Shown here: positions 7,448 through 14,833 of the stretch, piece after piece | Layout: every line of letters starts with the position of its first letter | Position numbering within the stretch: position 1 is the first letter of the stretch | Assembly: GCA_013202595.1 (NCBI GenBank) | Contig: JABMPV010000265.1 | Coordinates: forward strand, 1 to 14,895 | Source: a bacterium | Lineage (GTDB): Bacteria > Actinomycetota > Acidimicrobiia > Spongiisociales > UBA11373 | DNA: 14,895 nt | Direction: 5' to 3' | The notes under the pieces: generated by a model | What the model was told of the DNA's origin: nothing | The model's database searches: none | The model's input: only the letters and a program-made list of their open reading frames with translations | Position numbers and translations under genes: made by a program

Positions 7448-8170
7448 CTATGGCGTGCCCCCGGTTCCGGTGAACGGCACGAACAAAGCGGTCAGTGATG
7501 CATCAAACACCTCGACGCCGTCCCATCCAGTCATCCGGAGGTCCACCCGATGGTTGCCGGCATTGACGACCCGGCCGCCAGTCGGAGAGCAGTCCTCCTC
7601 ACCGTTGTCGTTGCCCGACAACTCGGAGTCGATGGTGACTCGACGGGTCCCGGTGACGGTGACGTTGTCTACTTCGAGCAAGCATGTGAACTCGTCGTAT
7701 CCGCCGCTACCGACACCGGTGTCGACGCCGCCCGAAATCAGCAGGATTCCCTTGTGCGGCGCAGTGATCTGGAGGGTCAGTAGGTCGGCCGCGGTGCCTG
7801 TCCCGAAGATTGTCGCCTCGTTGAGATTCGCCGACGAAGCGAAAGCAGCCCTCACCAACTCATTGGCCTGCCTGCCATCGAGCAGGTCGGCATTGAGGTT
7901 CTGTACCCACGCCGCCCGGTCCACCGCCATTGGAGGAACACCCGGATTGGTTCTCAGATCCAGAGCCGGCGCCATCCCGCCGTTGGTGATGCGCATTGTC
8001 GTGATCGCATTGCCCGACACCAGCTTTGTCGGGCTCCCTGCCCCATTCCTCCGCCCAATGATCATGTTGTCGCCCGTGGCGGCAATGGCCGGGAGCATTG
8101 CCATCAGCATGGCTCCTACGAGGCCGCCCGCGAGAGCGATTCGAAACATGGACCAGTCCTTCTTGCCCAT
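7448..8170 (-). CDS. Exported protein with NLNADLLDG motif, paralog B
   Basis: The 240-residue protein is collinear with paralog A. By hand count 82 of the first 110 residues are identical, including MGKKDWS, the signal peptide (1-30, AIA before the cleavage site), GRRNGAGSPTKL and NLNADLLDGRQAN. After about residue 110 identity falls sharply, although the beta-rich pattern, a late cysteine pair (Cys163, Cys194) and the final DASLTALFVPF strand persist. I use the ATG at 8170, with GGAGAG about 5-6 nt upstream, because it matches the paralog; ATGs at 8185 and 8182 would add up to five residues. It is presumably exported by the Sec system. There is no lipobox, sortase signal or C-terminal anchor. 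The gene arose by tandem duplication with its neighbour. The function is unknown; a surface or matrix protein with a variable head domain is a reasonable hypothesis. Confidence 0.86.
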   Translation of the reverse strand: MGKKDWSMFRIALAGGLVGAMLMAMLPAIAATGDNMIIGRRNGAGSPTKLVSGNAITTMRITNGGMAPALDLRTNPGVPPMAVDRAAWVQNLNADLLDGRQANELVRAAFASSANLNEATIFGTGTAADLLTLQITAPHKGILLISGGVDTGVGSGGYDEFTCLLEVDNVTVTGTRRVTIDSELSGNDNGEEDCSPTGGRVVNAGNHRVDLRMTGWDGVEVFDASLTALFVPFTGTGGTP

Positions 8171-8181
8171 CGAACTCTCCA

Positions 8182-8198
8182 TCACATCGACGATGTGA
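8182..8198. promoter_or_regulatory. 17-bp perfect palindrome before paralog B (operator candidate)
   Basis: TCACATCGACGATGTGA has two perfect 8-bp arms around a central A. It ends 11 nt before the start codon of paralog B. A dimeric repressor bound here would block transcription or translation start. It has the TCACA/TGTGA halves in the opposite order to a CRP site, so it is not one. No equivalent is present before paralog A. Confidence 0.45.
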
Positions 8199-8207
8199 CC
8201 ACGGTCT

Positions 8208-8217
8208 TCCGATCGGA
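8208..8217. repeat. 10-bp palindrome TCCGATCGGA
   Basis: A perfect 10-bp palindrome lies between the 17-bp palindrome and the shared element before paralog B. It contains the same GATCGG core that appears in the shared element. It could be a further binding site, but such short GC-rich palindromes also occur by chance. Confidence 0.25.
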
Positions 8218-8231
8218 GGCACGTGGCTAGG

Positions 8232-8257
8232 GGCCATCGTCCCGATCTACGCCGATC
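8232..8257 (-). promoter_or_regulatory. Shared upstream element, copy B
   Basis: This is the second copy of the block described at 7195-7220, with four mismatches in 26. The GATCG units at a 10-bp period and the GATGGCC end are kept. It starts 6 nt after the stop codon of the thiamine-diphosphate enzyme gene and ends 61 nt before the paralog B start. Its position in a gap of only 97 bp suggests that paralog B has its own promoter here. Confidence 0.5.
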
Positions 8258-8263
8258 GAATCC

Positions 8264-9898
8264 TCAGAACCCATAGACGCTCGACATGCGCATCTGCTCG
8301 GCGATGTGGACGTTCACCAGGGCCGGGAGGCCGCTGTCGGCGGCACGCTCGAGAGCGGGCCGCAGATGAGCAGGATCGTCTACGAACTCGCCGTACCCGC
8401 CGAGTGCCGCGACGACATCGTGGTACGGACGGATGCCGAGGTCCGACGCGGTGACCCTGTCGGGGAACATCGCCCTGTGCAGCACCTTGATGTTGTTCCA
8501 CACCCCGTCGTTGCCGACCACCCCGACCACGGGCAGGCCGTGGCGCACCAGCGAGTCGTACTCCATGCCGTTGAAGCCGAAGGCCCCGTCGCCAAACACG
8601 ATCCCCACCCTCGTGTCCGGCATGATCGCCTTGGCAGCCAGGGCAAACGGTGCCCCCACGCCGAGACACCCGAACGGTCCCGGATCGAGCAGGTATCCCG
8701 GATGTGACGTCCTCATCCATTTGGCCGTGGTCGAGACGATGTCCCCTCCGTCTGCGGCCACGATGGAGTCATCGCCGAAGAACTCGGCGACCTCCCTGGC
8801 GAACCGCTCGGGATGGACCGGCGACCCATCCGATCTGGAAGCCTCTTCGGCCGCCAGCCCTCTCCTGGCTTCCTCCGCCCGCAGGGCATCGACCCAGTCA
8901 CACTCACCTGTGTGACCGATCACGCCTTCGCGGGCCAGGAGTTGTGCCACGAAGACGCCGGGGTCGGCTGCCACACCGATGTCGGCGCGGCGATTCCAGC
9001 CGACCCTCGTCGGTTCGGCGTCCACGTGGACCACAGTCGCCGTAGGCGACACCGCTGCGCCGAACTTGGTTCGGAAGTCCCAATCGACGCCGAGGGCAAT
9101 CACGAGGTCGGCAGACGCCAGCGCCCACGACCGTGCCCGATTCCCCAGGTGTGGGTGATCCCATGGCATCGAGCCGCGGGCGAGGCTGTTGACAAACACC
9201 GGGAGATTGGCGATGTCGGCGAGCGAGACCAGATCCGGCGTGGTCCGCGCCCAGCGAAGACCCGTCCCCGCAAACACCATGGGCCGCTCTGCCGACGCCA
9301 GCAGCGCGGCCACTTCGTCCGCCGTGTCCGGGTCGACGGCGGCTCCCCGGTCCACCCTCGTGCCGGCCGTGTCCGGAACGGTGCTCTCGGCGACCTCCTG
9401 CAACTGCGTGAACGCCGGGAAGTCGACGACGACCGGACCGCCGCGGCCCGACGTGGCATGACGGAGCGCCGTGACTGCGACATCCCCATAGCGCTCGGGA
9501 TCCCGGGCCGTGTAGGTCCACTTCGAGATGCCCTGGAACAACGGGCCGTGGTCCATCTCCTGGAGCCCACCCCGCAGTTCCTCGTGATCGGGATGGCGCC
9601 CAACCAGGAGGATCAGGGGCGAGGCCGCGTGCCACGCCGCGGCGACACCGGTAACGGCGTTGGTCGCACCCGGCCCTGCTGTCACGGCCGCGACTCCGGG
9701 CCGGCCGGTCAGGCGAGCATATGCATCGGCTGCATGGGCGGCGGCTTCCTCATGGCGGACATCGACCAGCCGAATGCCCTCCTGGACCGCGGCATCCATG
9801 AGACCGAGGATGTGGCCGCCGGTCAACATGAAGATGGTGTCGACGCCTTCGGCCTTGAGCACCCGGATGAATGCTCGCGCTGCCGTGATCTTGCTCAC
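8264..9898 (-). CDS. Thiamine-diphosphate-dependent enzyme, acetolactate synthase/2-hydroxyacyl-CoA lyase type
   Basis: I start it at the GTG at 9898, with AGGAGG 7 nt upstream, giving 544 residues; an ATG at 10075 would add 59 unrelated residues inside the upstream gene. The three-domain POX fold is clear. The N-terminal pyrimidine-binding domain has the activating Glu50 in VRHEE and AGPGATNAVTG. A central domain follows (about 190-325). The C-terminal domain carries the ThDP/Mg motif GDGAFGFNG starting at 436, with Asn463 27 residues on (GNDGVW). Such enzymes decarboxylate or ligate 2-oxo or 2-hydroxyacyl compounds in the cytoplasm. The GDGAFGFNGMEYDSLVRH and GNDGVWNN sequences look closer to the IlvB-like/2-hydroxyacyl-CoA lyase branch than to canonical anabolic IlvB. 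No ilvN or ilvC follows, so branched-chain amino acid synthesis is unlikely. It follows an aldo/keto reductase gene by 58 bp. Confidence 0.88.
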   Translation of the reverse strand: MSKITAARAFIRVLKAEGVDTIFMLTGGHILGLMDAAVQEGIRLVDVRHEEAAAHAADAYARLTGRPGVAAVTAGPGATNAVTGVAAAWHAASPLILLVGRHPDHEELRGGLQEMDHGPLFQGISKWTYTARDPERYGDVAVTALRHATSGRGGPVVVDFPAFTQLQEVAESTVPDTAGTRVDRGAAVDPDTADEVAALLASAERPMVFAGTGLRWARTTPDLVSLADIANLPVFVNSLARGSMPWDHPHLGNRARSWALASADLVIALGVDWDFRTKFGAAVSPTATVVHVDAEPTRVGWNRRADIGVAADPGVFVAQLLAREGVIGHTGECDWVDALRAEEARRGLAAEEASRSDGSPVHPERFAREVAEFFGDDSIVAADGGDIVSTTAKWMRTSHPGYLLDPGPFGCLGVGAPFALAAKAIMPDTRVGIVFGDGAFGFNGMEYDSLVRHGLPVVGVVGNDGVWNNIKVLHRAMFPDRVTASDLGIRPYHDVVAALGGYGEFVDDPAHLRPALERAADSGLPALVNVHIAEQMRMSSVYGF

Positions 9899-9956
9899 GA
9901 GATCTCCTCCTGGTCGTCCGCCGATGCTGCCAAGTCCCGCGCCTGCGGGCAAACGG

Positions 9957-10970
9957 TCAATCGAGCGTCCGGTTGGCGTTCTTGGACAGGAACCGCTGCG
10001 GGTAGCGCGGTGCGGGTCGTGAGACCTCGTCCAGCTGGGCCATCGATTCGGGTCCCAGAACGAGTCTCGAAGCATCGAGATGAGACGCCAGTTGCTCCAT
10101 CGTCCGGACTCCGACGATCACCGAGCCCACGAACGGCTTGGCGCGCAACCACGCGAGCGCCACCGCCGCATGGCCCACACCGAGGTCCGTCGCAATCTCA
10201 TCCACCACGTCGAGGATGCGCCAGTTCCTCTCGACATCCCTCCGATGCCAGGCCTCCTCGTCGCGATCGGGCTGGGTGGCCAAACGGCCCTCCCCGGGTT
10301 TGTCACCAGGGCCGTACTTCCCTGTGAGGAACCCTCCGCCCAGCGGACTCCACGGCACCAGGCCGATCTCCTCCGACAAGGCCAGATCGGCGATCTCGTC
10401 CTCGACATCGCGCTCCACCAGCGAGTACTGGTACTGCCCTGCGATGAAGCGCGCCCAGCCATTGGACTCAGAGACCCCGAGAGCCTTCATTGCCTGCCAC
10501 GCCTTGAAGTTGGAAACGCCGATGTACCTCACGTCGCCCGCCACGACCAGGTCGTCGAAGGCCTCGAGCGACTCCTCGATCGGGGTGAGCGGGTCCCAGG
10601 CGTGCATGTAGAGCAGATCGATCCAGTCCGTGCCGAGCCGTCCGAGACTGTCACTCACCGAGGCCATGATGTGCCGCCGCGACAAGCCCTGGGCGTTGGG
10701 GCCCTCTCCCACCGGGAACCGGACCTTGGTTGCGAGAACGACATCGGCCCGCCGCCCCGTCAGCGCCGACCCGACGATCTCCTCCGACCGGCCCCCCGCA
10801 TAGACGTTGGCCGTGTCTATGTGATTGCCGCCTGCATCGAGGTAGGCATGGATCATCCTCACCGAGTCCTCGGCCGACGCACTGCGCGGCGAGTCCTCGC
10901 CGAACACCATCGTCCCGAGGGCGAGGTCTGTAACGGCCAGGCCGCTTCGGCCGAGAGTGGAATAGCGCAT
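9957..10970 (-). CDS. Aldo/keto reductase family oxidoreductase
   Basis: The 337-residue protein is a typical (beta/alpha)8 aldo/keto reductase. The catalytic tetrad is complete: Asp52 and Tyr57 in IDTANVY, Lys82 in ATKVRF and His123 in YMHAWD. The GVSNFKAWQ segment (about 156-164) and the NADPH-binding VIVGVRTMEQL near the C-terminus are also present. Members reduce aldehydes or ketones, or oxidise sugars, with NADP(H) in the cytoplasm. The substrate cannot be told. The ATG at 10970 has AGGGAG about 5 nt upstream. It is the first gene of a likely two-gene unit with the ThDP enzyme, and the pair might act in sequence, for example an aldehyde released by one being reduced by the other. That link is inference from position. 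Confidence 0.93.
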   Translation of the reverse strand: MRYSTLGRSGLAVTDLALGTMVFGEDSPRSASAEDSVRMIHAYLDAGGNHIDTANVYAGGRSEEIVGSALTGRRADVVLATKVRFPVGEGPNAQGLSRRHIMASVSDSLGRLGTDWIDLLYMHAWDPLTPIEESLEAFDDLVVAGDVRYIGVSNFKAWQAMKALGVSESNGWARFIAGQYQYSLVERDVEDEIADLALSEEIGLVPWSPLGGGFLTGKYGPGDKPGEGRLATQPDRDEEAWHRRDVERNWRILDVVDEIATDLGVGHAAVALAWLRAKPFVGSVIVGVRTMEQLASHLDASRLVLGPESMAQLDEVSRPAPRYPQRFLSKNANRTLD

Positions 10971-11014
10971 GAGACTCCCTGGTAGCTGTCACCCAAGGCT
11001 ATCGATCGTGGCGG

Positions 11015-11071
11015 CGGCCTGGTCAGCCGGGGAGCAGCGACCCTTCGTGGATCCGCGACCAGACCAGGCCG
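11015..11071 (-). terminator. Long-armed hairpin after the FtsX permease gene
   Basis: CGGCCTGGTC (11015-11024) and its perfect complement at 11062-11071 form a 10-bp stem with a 37-nt loop that includes a near-palindrome around GGATCC. It sits in the 128-bp gap between the permease stop and the aldo/keto reductase start. A terminator for the TetR-ABC operon is likely. A dyad acting on the reductase promoter is the alternative. Confidence 0.4.
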
Positions 11072-11098
11072 GCCACCGTCTATGTGCGTCAGCGCCGA

Positions 11099-13474
11099 TC
11101 ACACCGCCCGCTCGCGCACCACGGCTGCCACGTCGAGTCGGCGCAGCGCCCTGAGGCCGGGGATCTGGCTGATGAGGGTCACCACGACGATGAATACTCC
11201 AGAGAACACCAGGGTCGACGGCCGCACGAACAGATCGAACGAGAATTGATCGCTGTCGTACGCGCTCATGAACTCCAGCGCGACGAGGTAGCCGATCGCC
11301 AGACCGGGAATCACGCCGAGGATCGTCACCAGCAGGTTTTCTGCGGTCACCAGCCTTGCGATGCGCCGCGGGGTGACCCCGGCTGCTCGAAGGGTGGCCA
11401 CCTCGACGTTTCTCTCGGCCAGATTGACCGCCATCGAGTTGAACACGATCGCAAAGGCGAGCGCCCCACCGAACACCAGCATGACGCCGACGAACGCGTA
11501 GAACAGCCCCAGGAATCTGTTGAGGACGTCCTGGAGTGCCGACGTGCTGCTGACGGCCAGCACACCCTCGACATCCTGGAGATCGGACCGCACCACATCG
11601 GCGTCCGCTCCGTCGTCGTAGCGGACGAGCGCGCCGGCGACGACGGCCGACCCCGGGGCGTCCGGGACCGCTCCAGACGAAGTCATCAGGCCGCCGATGT
11701 GGTCCAGCGACGCATAAGCAAAGGTTCCGAGCGGCTCGTCCACGAACCCCGCAACGCGTTCGGTCGTCACCACTCCGAGGGCGGGCGCTCTGACCGTCAC
11801 CTCGTCGCCGACCTCGATGTCGAGCAGACCCTCGAGGTCGAGGCCGAGCAGGATGCCGTCGGCCGGGAGGTCGAGTTCGCCGTCCGGTCCCAGGAACCGG
11901 TGCATCGTGGTCCCCTGCTCGAAGCCTTCGAGGCTGGTGGCATAGCGGCCGTTCTCAGACTCCACCGTCACCCTCACCGAAACGGTCGGCTCGGCGGCAT
12001 CGACTCCCGCTACCGAGGACAGGGCTGCCAGGTCGGAGGGTGTGGCCGGGGCGGCCAGCACCACCCTGGCGTCGTCGAGTTGGATCTCTTCGAACTGGCG
12101 TCCCACCAGGTGGTCGACCGTGTCGATCATCCCCCATGACACGAGGATCAGCGCGAGAGACAGGACGACGCCGAGCATCGTCGAGAACGTGCGCCTCGGA
12201 TTGCGGAACACACCCCGCAGCACGAGCAGTGATGAAGCCGGAAGCCGCCGCAGCGGCGGGAACACCCGCTCGGGCAATGTGGGACGCCCCGGGCCCGTCG
12301 GAGCGACACCGCGCATCGATTCGGCAGGGTTCATCCTTACGGCCCGCCTCGCGGGGAAGGCCGCAGCCAGCAGACCGGCGACGATCCCGAAAGCGATCCC
12401 GACGAGCGGCGTCATGGCACCGATCCGGACGACGGTCACCGGCACCGAGATCGCCTCCGTGTACATGTTCGCCGCAAACCCGGCCAGCACCGCACCGGCG
12501 ATCACACCCGGGATCGCGCCACCCAACCCGATCACCAGGCCATAGGACAGGTAGTGACGGAAGAGGGATCTCCGGGGCATTCCCGATGCCACCAGCGTCC
12601 CGATGACGGCCCGCTGAGAGACCACCAGTCTCGTGAGCATCACCCACGTGCCGAGACCCGCCGCCGTCAGGAACAGAATGGGGAACATGAAGGAGAGGTC
12701 GCCGAAGCCCTTGACATCGGTCTGCAGCGCCCAATTGGATGGCTGCTCGGCAGCGGTGTACACATCGACGGCTCCGGTGCGCGTAGATGCCTCCACGAGA
12801 GCAGCGGTGACGGCTTCATCGTCGGCCCCCTCGTCGTAGCGCACCGCCACCTGGGCGATCGCCCCGGGTCCGGCCACGGCGGTGACGAGATCGTCGGCCA
12901 CGAACACGACACCGAAGTCCTCGGGAGTGGTGATGATGACCTGCCGGCTCGGGGCCGGCCACAGGTACTCGGGGGACGCAACGATCCCGGCGACTCGCAG
13001 CGGCACCATCCCCTCGCCGACTTCGATCGAGTCACCGGGAGATATGCCGTAGTGCTCGGCGAGATGCTGCTCGACGAGAGCGTCACCGGCGCCCGACAGA
13101 TACCCACCTTCGATCACGAGGACGGCGTTGACCTCCGGTTGGTCGCCGACCGGCATCCCGACGACCCTGCCGAGCATCGCGTGGTAGGTAGCCGGCCGCA
13201 TCGGCACGTCCGCCTGACTGCGCACGGCGACGGCAGCGACGCCGTCCACCGCAGAGGCCTCAACGGCGAAGCCTTCGACATCGCCGCCGGACACCCAGAG
13301 GTCGCCGAATGCCAGATCGTCGTACACGGACTCGTAGGAGGCTTCGAGGCTGCGATAGGCGTCGAAGGACGCTCCAAAGAGCGTGATCCCCAGGAAAACA
13401 GTGATCACGATCGCGATCACCTGGGAGCGGTTGCGCAGGAGATCCCTGCGCAACTTCGTTGCCAGAACGCTCAT
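11099..13474 (-). CDS. FtsX-like (MacB/LolE-type) ABC transporter permease, double FtsX domain
   Basis: The 791-residue protein (ATG at 13474, GGAG 7 nt upstream, 1 nt after the ATPase stop) has a membrane segment near 18-37 and an external domain to about 255. A first FtsX domain follows with segments near 262-284, 309-335 and 352-372. A further segment lies near 430-450, then a second external domain, then a second FtsX domain near 655-680, 710-730 and 753-772. Each FtsX core has its coupling sequence (SQRAVIGTLVASG; ERNVEVATLRAAG). The two halves are an internal duplication: RYDEGADDEAV and RYDDGADADVV occur before the two cores. Type VII ABC proteins do not carry cargo through the membrane but transmit ATPase motion to the outside. 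Roles include lipid or peptide extraction, resistance and control of wall hydrolases. No MacA-like adaptor is present, as expected in an organism without a classical outer membrane. Confidence 0.93.
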   Translation of the reverse strand: MSVLATKLRRDLLRNRSQVIAIVITVFLGITLFGASFDAYRSLEASYESVYDDLAFGDLWVSGGDVEGFAVEASAVDGVAAVAVRSQADVPMRPATYHAMLGRVVGMPVGDQPEVNAVLVIEGGYLSGAGDALVEQHLAEHYGISPGDSIEVGEGMVPLRVAGIVASPEYLWPAPSRQVIITTPEDFGVVFVADDLVTAVAGPGAIAQVAVRYDEGADDEAVTAALVEASTRTGAVDVYTAAEQPSNWALQTDVKGFGDLSFMFPILFLTAAGLGTWVMLTRLVVSQRAVIGTLVASGMPRRSLFRHYLSYGLVIGLGGAIPGVIAGAVLAGFAANMYTEAISVPVTVVRIGAMTPLVGIAFGIVAGLLAAAFPARRAVRMNPAESMRGVAPTGPGRPTLPERVFPPLRRLPASSLLVLRGVFRNPRRTFSTMLGVVLSLALILVSWGMIDTVDHLVGRQFEEIQLDDARVVLAAPATPSDLAALSSVAGVDAAEPTVSVRVTVESENGRYATSLEGFEQGTTMHRFLGPDGELDLPADGILLGLDLEGLLDIEVGDEVTVRAPALGVVTTERVAGFVDEPLGTFAYASLDHIGGLMTSSGAVPDAPGSAVVAGALVRYDDGADADVVRSDLQDVEGVLAVSSTSALQDVLNRFLGLFYAFVGVMLVFGGALAFAIVFNSMAVNLAERNVEVATLRAAGVTPRRIARLVTAENLLVTILGVIPGLAIGYLVALEFMSAYDSDQFSFDLFVRPSTLVFSGVFIVVVTLISQIPGLRALRRLDVAAVVRERAV

Positions 13475-13475
13475 G

Positions 13476-14186
13476 TCACCACTCCAGACCTGCGGCCGGC
13501 TGCGGGCTCTCATTACGCTCGTCAGCGACGATCCGCCCGTCGCGCATGTGCAGCACCCGATCGGCCATCCGGGCGATCACGGCGCTGTGGGTGACCAGAA
13601 GCATCGTGATCCCCTGCTCCCGATTGAGGCGCTCCAGCAGACCGAGCACCTGACGCCCCGTCTCGAGGTCGAGCGCACCGGTCGGCTCATCACCAAGGAG
13701 CAGACGCGGAGCCTTGGCTATCGCCCTGGCGACGGCAACCCGCTGCTGCTCTCCTCCCGAGAGCCCTGCGGGGAAGTTGTCGAGCCGATTGCCCAGGCCC
13801 ACCGCTTCGAGAGCGGACCTGGACTCCGCGGCGCCGGCACCCGAGGACAGCTCAGCGATGATCCGGACGTTCTCGATGGCGGTCAGCGTCGGGATGAGAT
13901 TGAAGAACTGGAACACGAACCCCACGTGATCCCTGCGAAATGCCGTCAGCCCGTCTGCGTCGAGATCGGCGAGGTCGACACCGTCCACCCGGACGGTCCC
14001 ACCTGTCGGAGCGTCGATGCCCCCGATGACATTGAGCAGCGTCGTCTTGCCGCTCCCCGATGGCCCGAGGATCACGACCAATTCACCCGCCGCCACCTCG
14101 ACGTCGACTCCATCGAGCGCCCGAACGGCGATGTCGCCCTCGCCGAACACCCTCTCGAGTCCAGTTGTCGTGACTGCCGGTTCCAT
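13476..14186 (-). CDS. ABC transporter ATP-binding protein, MacB/LolD-like
   Basis: The 236-residue ATPase has every motif: Walker A GPSGSGKT (41-48), Q-loop Gln93, signature LSGGEQQRVAVARA (142-155), Walker B LLLGDEPTGALD (162-173) and switch His200. The FNLIPTLTAIENV segment and short length are typical of the LolD/MacB group. The ATG directly abuts the regulator's TAG, with GGAGGA about 5 nt upstream, and its own stop lies 1 nt before the permease ATG, so translation of the three is coupled. It would dimerise under the double-FtsX permease at the inner membrane face. The cargo or task is unknown, but control by a TetR regulator suggests a response to a small molecule. Confidence 0.95.
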   Translation of the reverse strand: MEPAVTTTGLERVFGEGDIAVRALDGVDVEVAAGELVVILGPSGSGKTTLLNVIGGIDAPTGGTVRVDGVDLADLDADGLTAFRRDHVGFVFQFFNLIPTLTAIENVRIIAELSSGAGAAESRSALEAVGLGNRLDNFPAGLSGGEQQRVAVARAIAKAPRLLLGDEPTGALDLETGRQVLGLLERLNREQGITMLLVTHSAVIARMADRVLHMRDGRIVADERNESPQPAAGLEW

Positions 14187-14780
14187 CTAGTCCTCCGGGT
14201 TCTCGAGTAGCGCGGCGAATGCCGCAATGATCCGCGACACATCGAGGTCGGGGATCATCATCTGGTGGAGCGCCACCCCGTCCAGCAGCGCCAGCAGCGC
14301 TCCGGCCAGGCCTTCTGTGTCCGTGCCCGCCGGGATCTCTCCCTGCTCCACGGCGGCGTCCAGTCGGGCCACCGCCACCTGGCGATACCCGTCGATCAGA
14401 CGGAGCATGGCCTCGGCGACCAGTGGTTCACGCGGTGCCTGGAGAAACGCCTCGGTGAGCACCCGCCATTGAGCGGATTCGACCCGGGTCGCCCCCATTG
14501 CCTCACCGATCTGCCTGACCGTCCCTGCTGCTGTGGCCGCAGTCAGTGCCGAGGCAATGGTCTCGTCTGCAACGCTCTCGAGAGCCGCTTCAAGCGCCTG
14601 ATGCTTGAGGTCGTCCAGTGACCCGAAGTGGTAGTGGACCAGAGCGTTGTTGACACCTGCGCGCTCGGCAATGGCCCTGGTGCGAACTCCACCCCAGCCG
14701 CGGTGGGCGATCTCCTCCTGGGCGGCTGCGATGAGCAGACCCCTGGTCGAGAGATCGTCTTGGTCAATCGTCTTAGTCAT
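14187..14780 (-). CDS. TetR/AcrR family transcriptional regulator
   Basis: The 197-residue protein has the TetR N-terminal DNA-binding domain (about 11-58). The helix-turn-helix covers VRTRAIAERAGVNNALVHYHF (32-52), and the linking YHF-GSLDDLK is diagnostic. The remaining all-helical part is the ligand-binding and dimer domain. It is the first gene of the operon with the ABC ATPase and FtsX permease, so it most likely represses its own operon until an inducer binds. A palindrome over its start codon supports autoregulation. No Shine-Dalgarno is seen before the ATG, and a -10 box lies 9 nt away, so the mRNA is probably leaderless. The inducer cannot be inferred. Confidence 0.92.
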   Translation of the reverse strand: MTKTIDQDDLSTRGLLIAAAQEEIAHRGWGGVRTRAIAERAGVNNALVHYHFGSLDDLKHQALEAALESVADETIASALTAATAAGTVRQIGEAMGATRVESAQWRVLTEAFLQAPREPLVAEAMLRLIDGYRQVAVARLDAAVEQGEIPAGTDTEGLAGALLALLDGVALHQMMIPDLDVSRIIAAFAALLENPED

Positions 14781-14788
14781 ATGACCAA
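14773..14788. promoter_or_regulatory. Operator candidate over the tetR start codon
   Basis: TTAGTCATATGACCAA is a 16-bp near-palindrome with one mismatched pair and a perfect 10-bp core GTCATATGAC. It covers the ATG at 14780 and the region just after the -10 box. Size, symmetry and place fit a TetR-family autoregulatory operator. Binding by the adjacent regulator is inferred, not shown. Confidence 0.6.
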
Positions 14789-14789
14789 A

Positions 14790-14817
14790 ATGATACCCGG
14801 ATTGTCGACGGAGTCAG
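14790..14817 (-). promoter_or_regulatory. Promoter of the TetR-ABC-FtsX operon
   Basis: On the minus strand CTGACT (14812-14817) and TATCAT (14790-14795) are separated by 16 nt. Transcription starting about 7-9 nt after the -10 box would begin at or next to the ATG at 14780, giving a leaderless mRNA. This explains the missing ribosome binding site. Four of six -35 and five of six -10 bases match the sigma-70 consensus. Confidence 0.5.
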
Positions 14818-14833
14818 AATCGCGCCGGAGCGC

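Noticed and set aside
7175..7498. Plus-strand open frame of 107 codons in the gap between the paralogs
   Set aside because: It runs into the antisense of paralog B, has no convincing ribosome binding site or domain, and its composition looks random.
8182..8198. CRP-type cAMP receptor site
   Set aside because: The half-sites are in the reverse order (TCACA first, TGTGA last) compared with TGTGA-N6-TCACA, so only a generic operator is proposed.
8264..9898. Canonical acetolactate synthase large subunit (ilvB)
   Set aside because: No small subunit or ilvC neighbour is present, and the ThDP-domain sequence looks more like the IlvB-like/HACL branch, so the symbol is withheld.
9899..10075. 59-residue N-terminal extension of the ThDP enzyme
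   Set aside because: It would overlap the aldo/keto reductase gene, and the GTG at 9898 has AGGAGG at ideal spacing with the fold beginning there.
8813..10327. Plus-strand open frame of 504 codons
   Set aside because: It is antisense to both the ThDP enzyme and the aldo/keto reductase and crosses their junction, so it is a shadow of codon bias.
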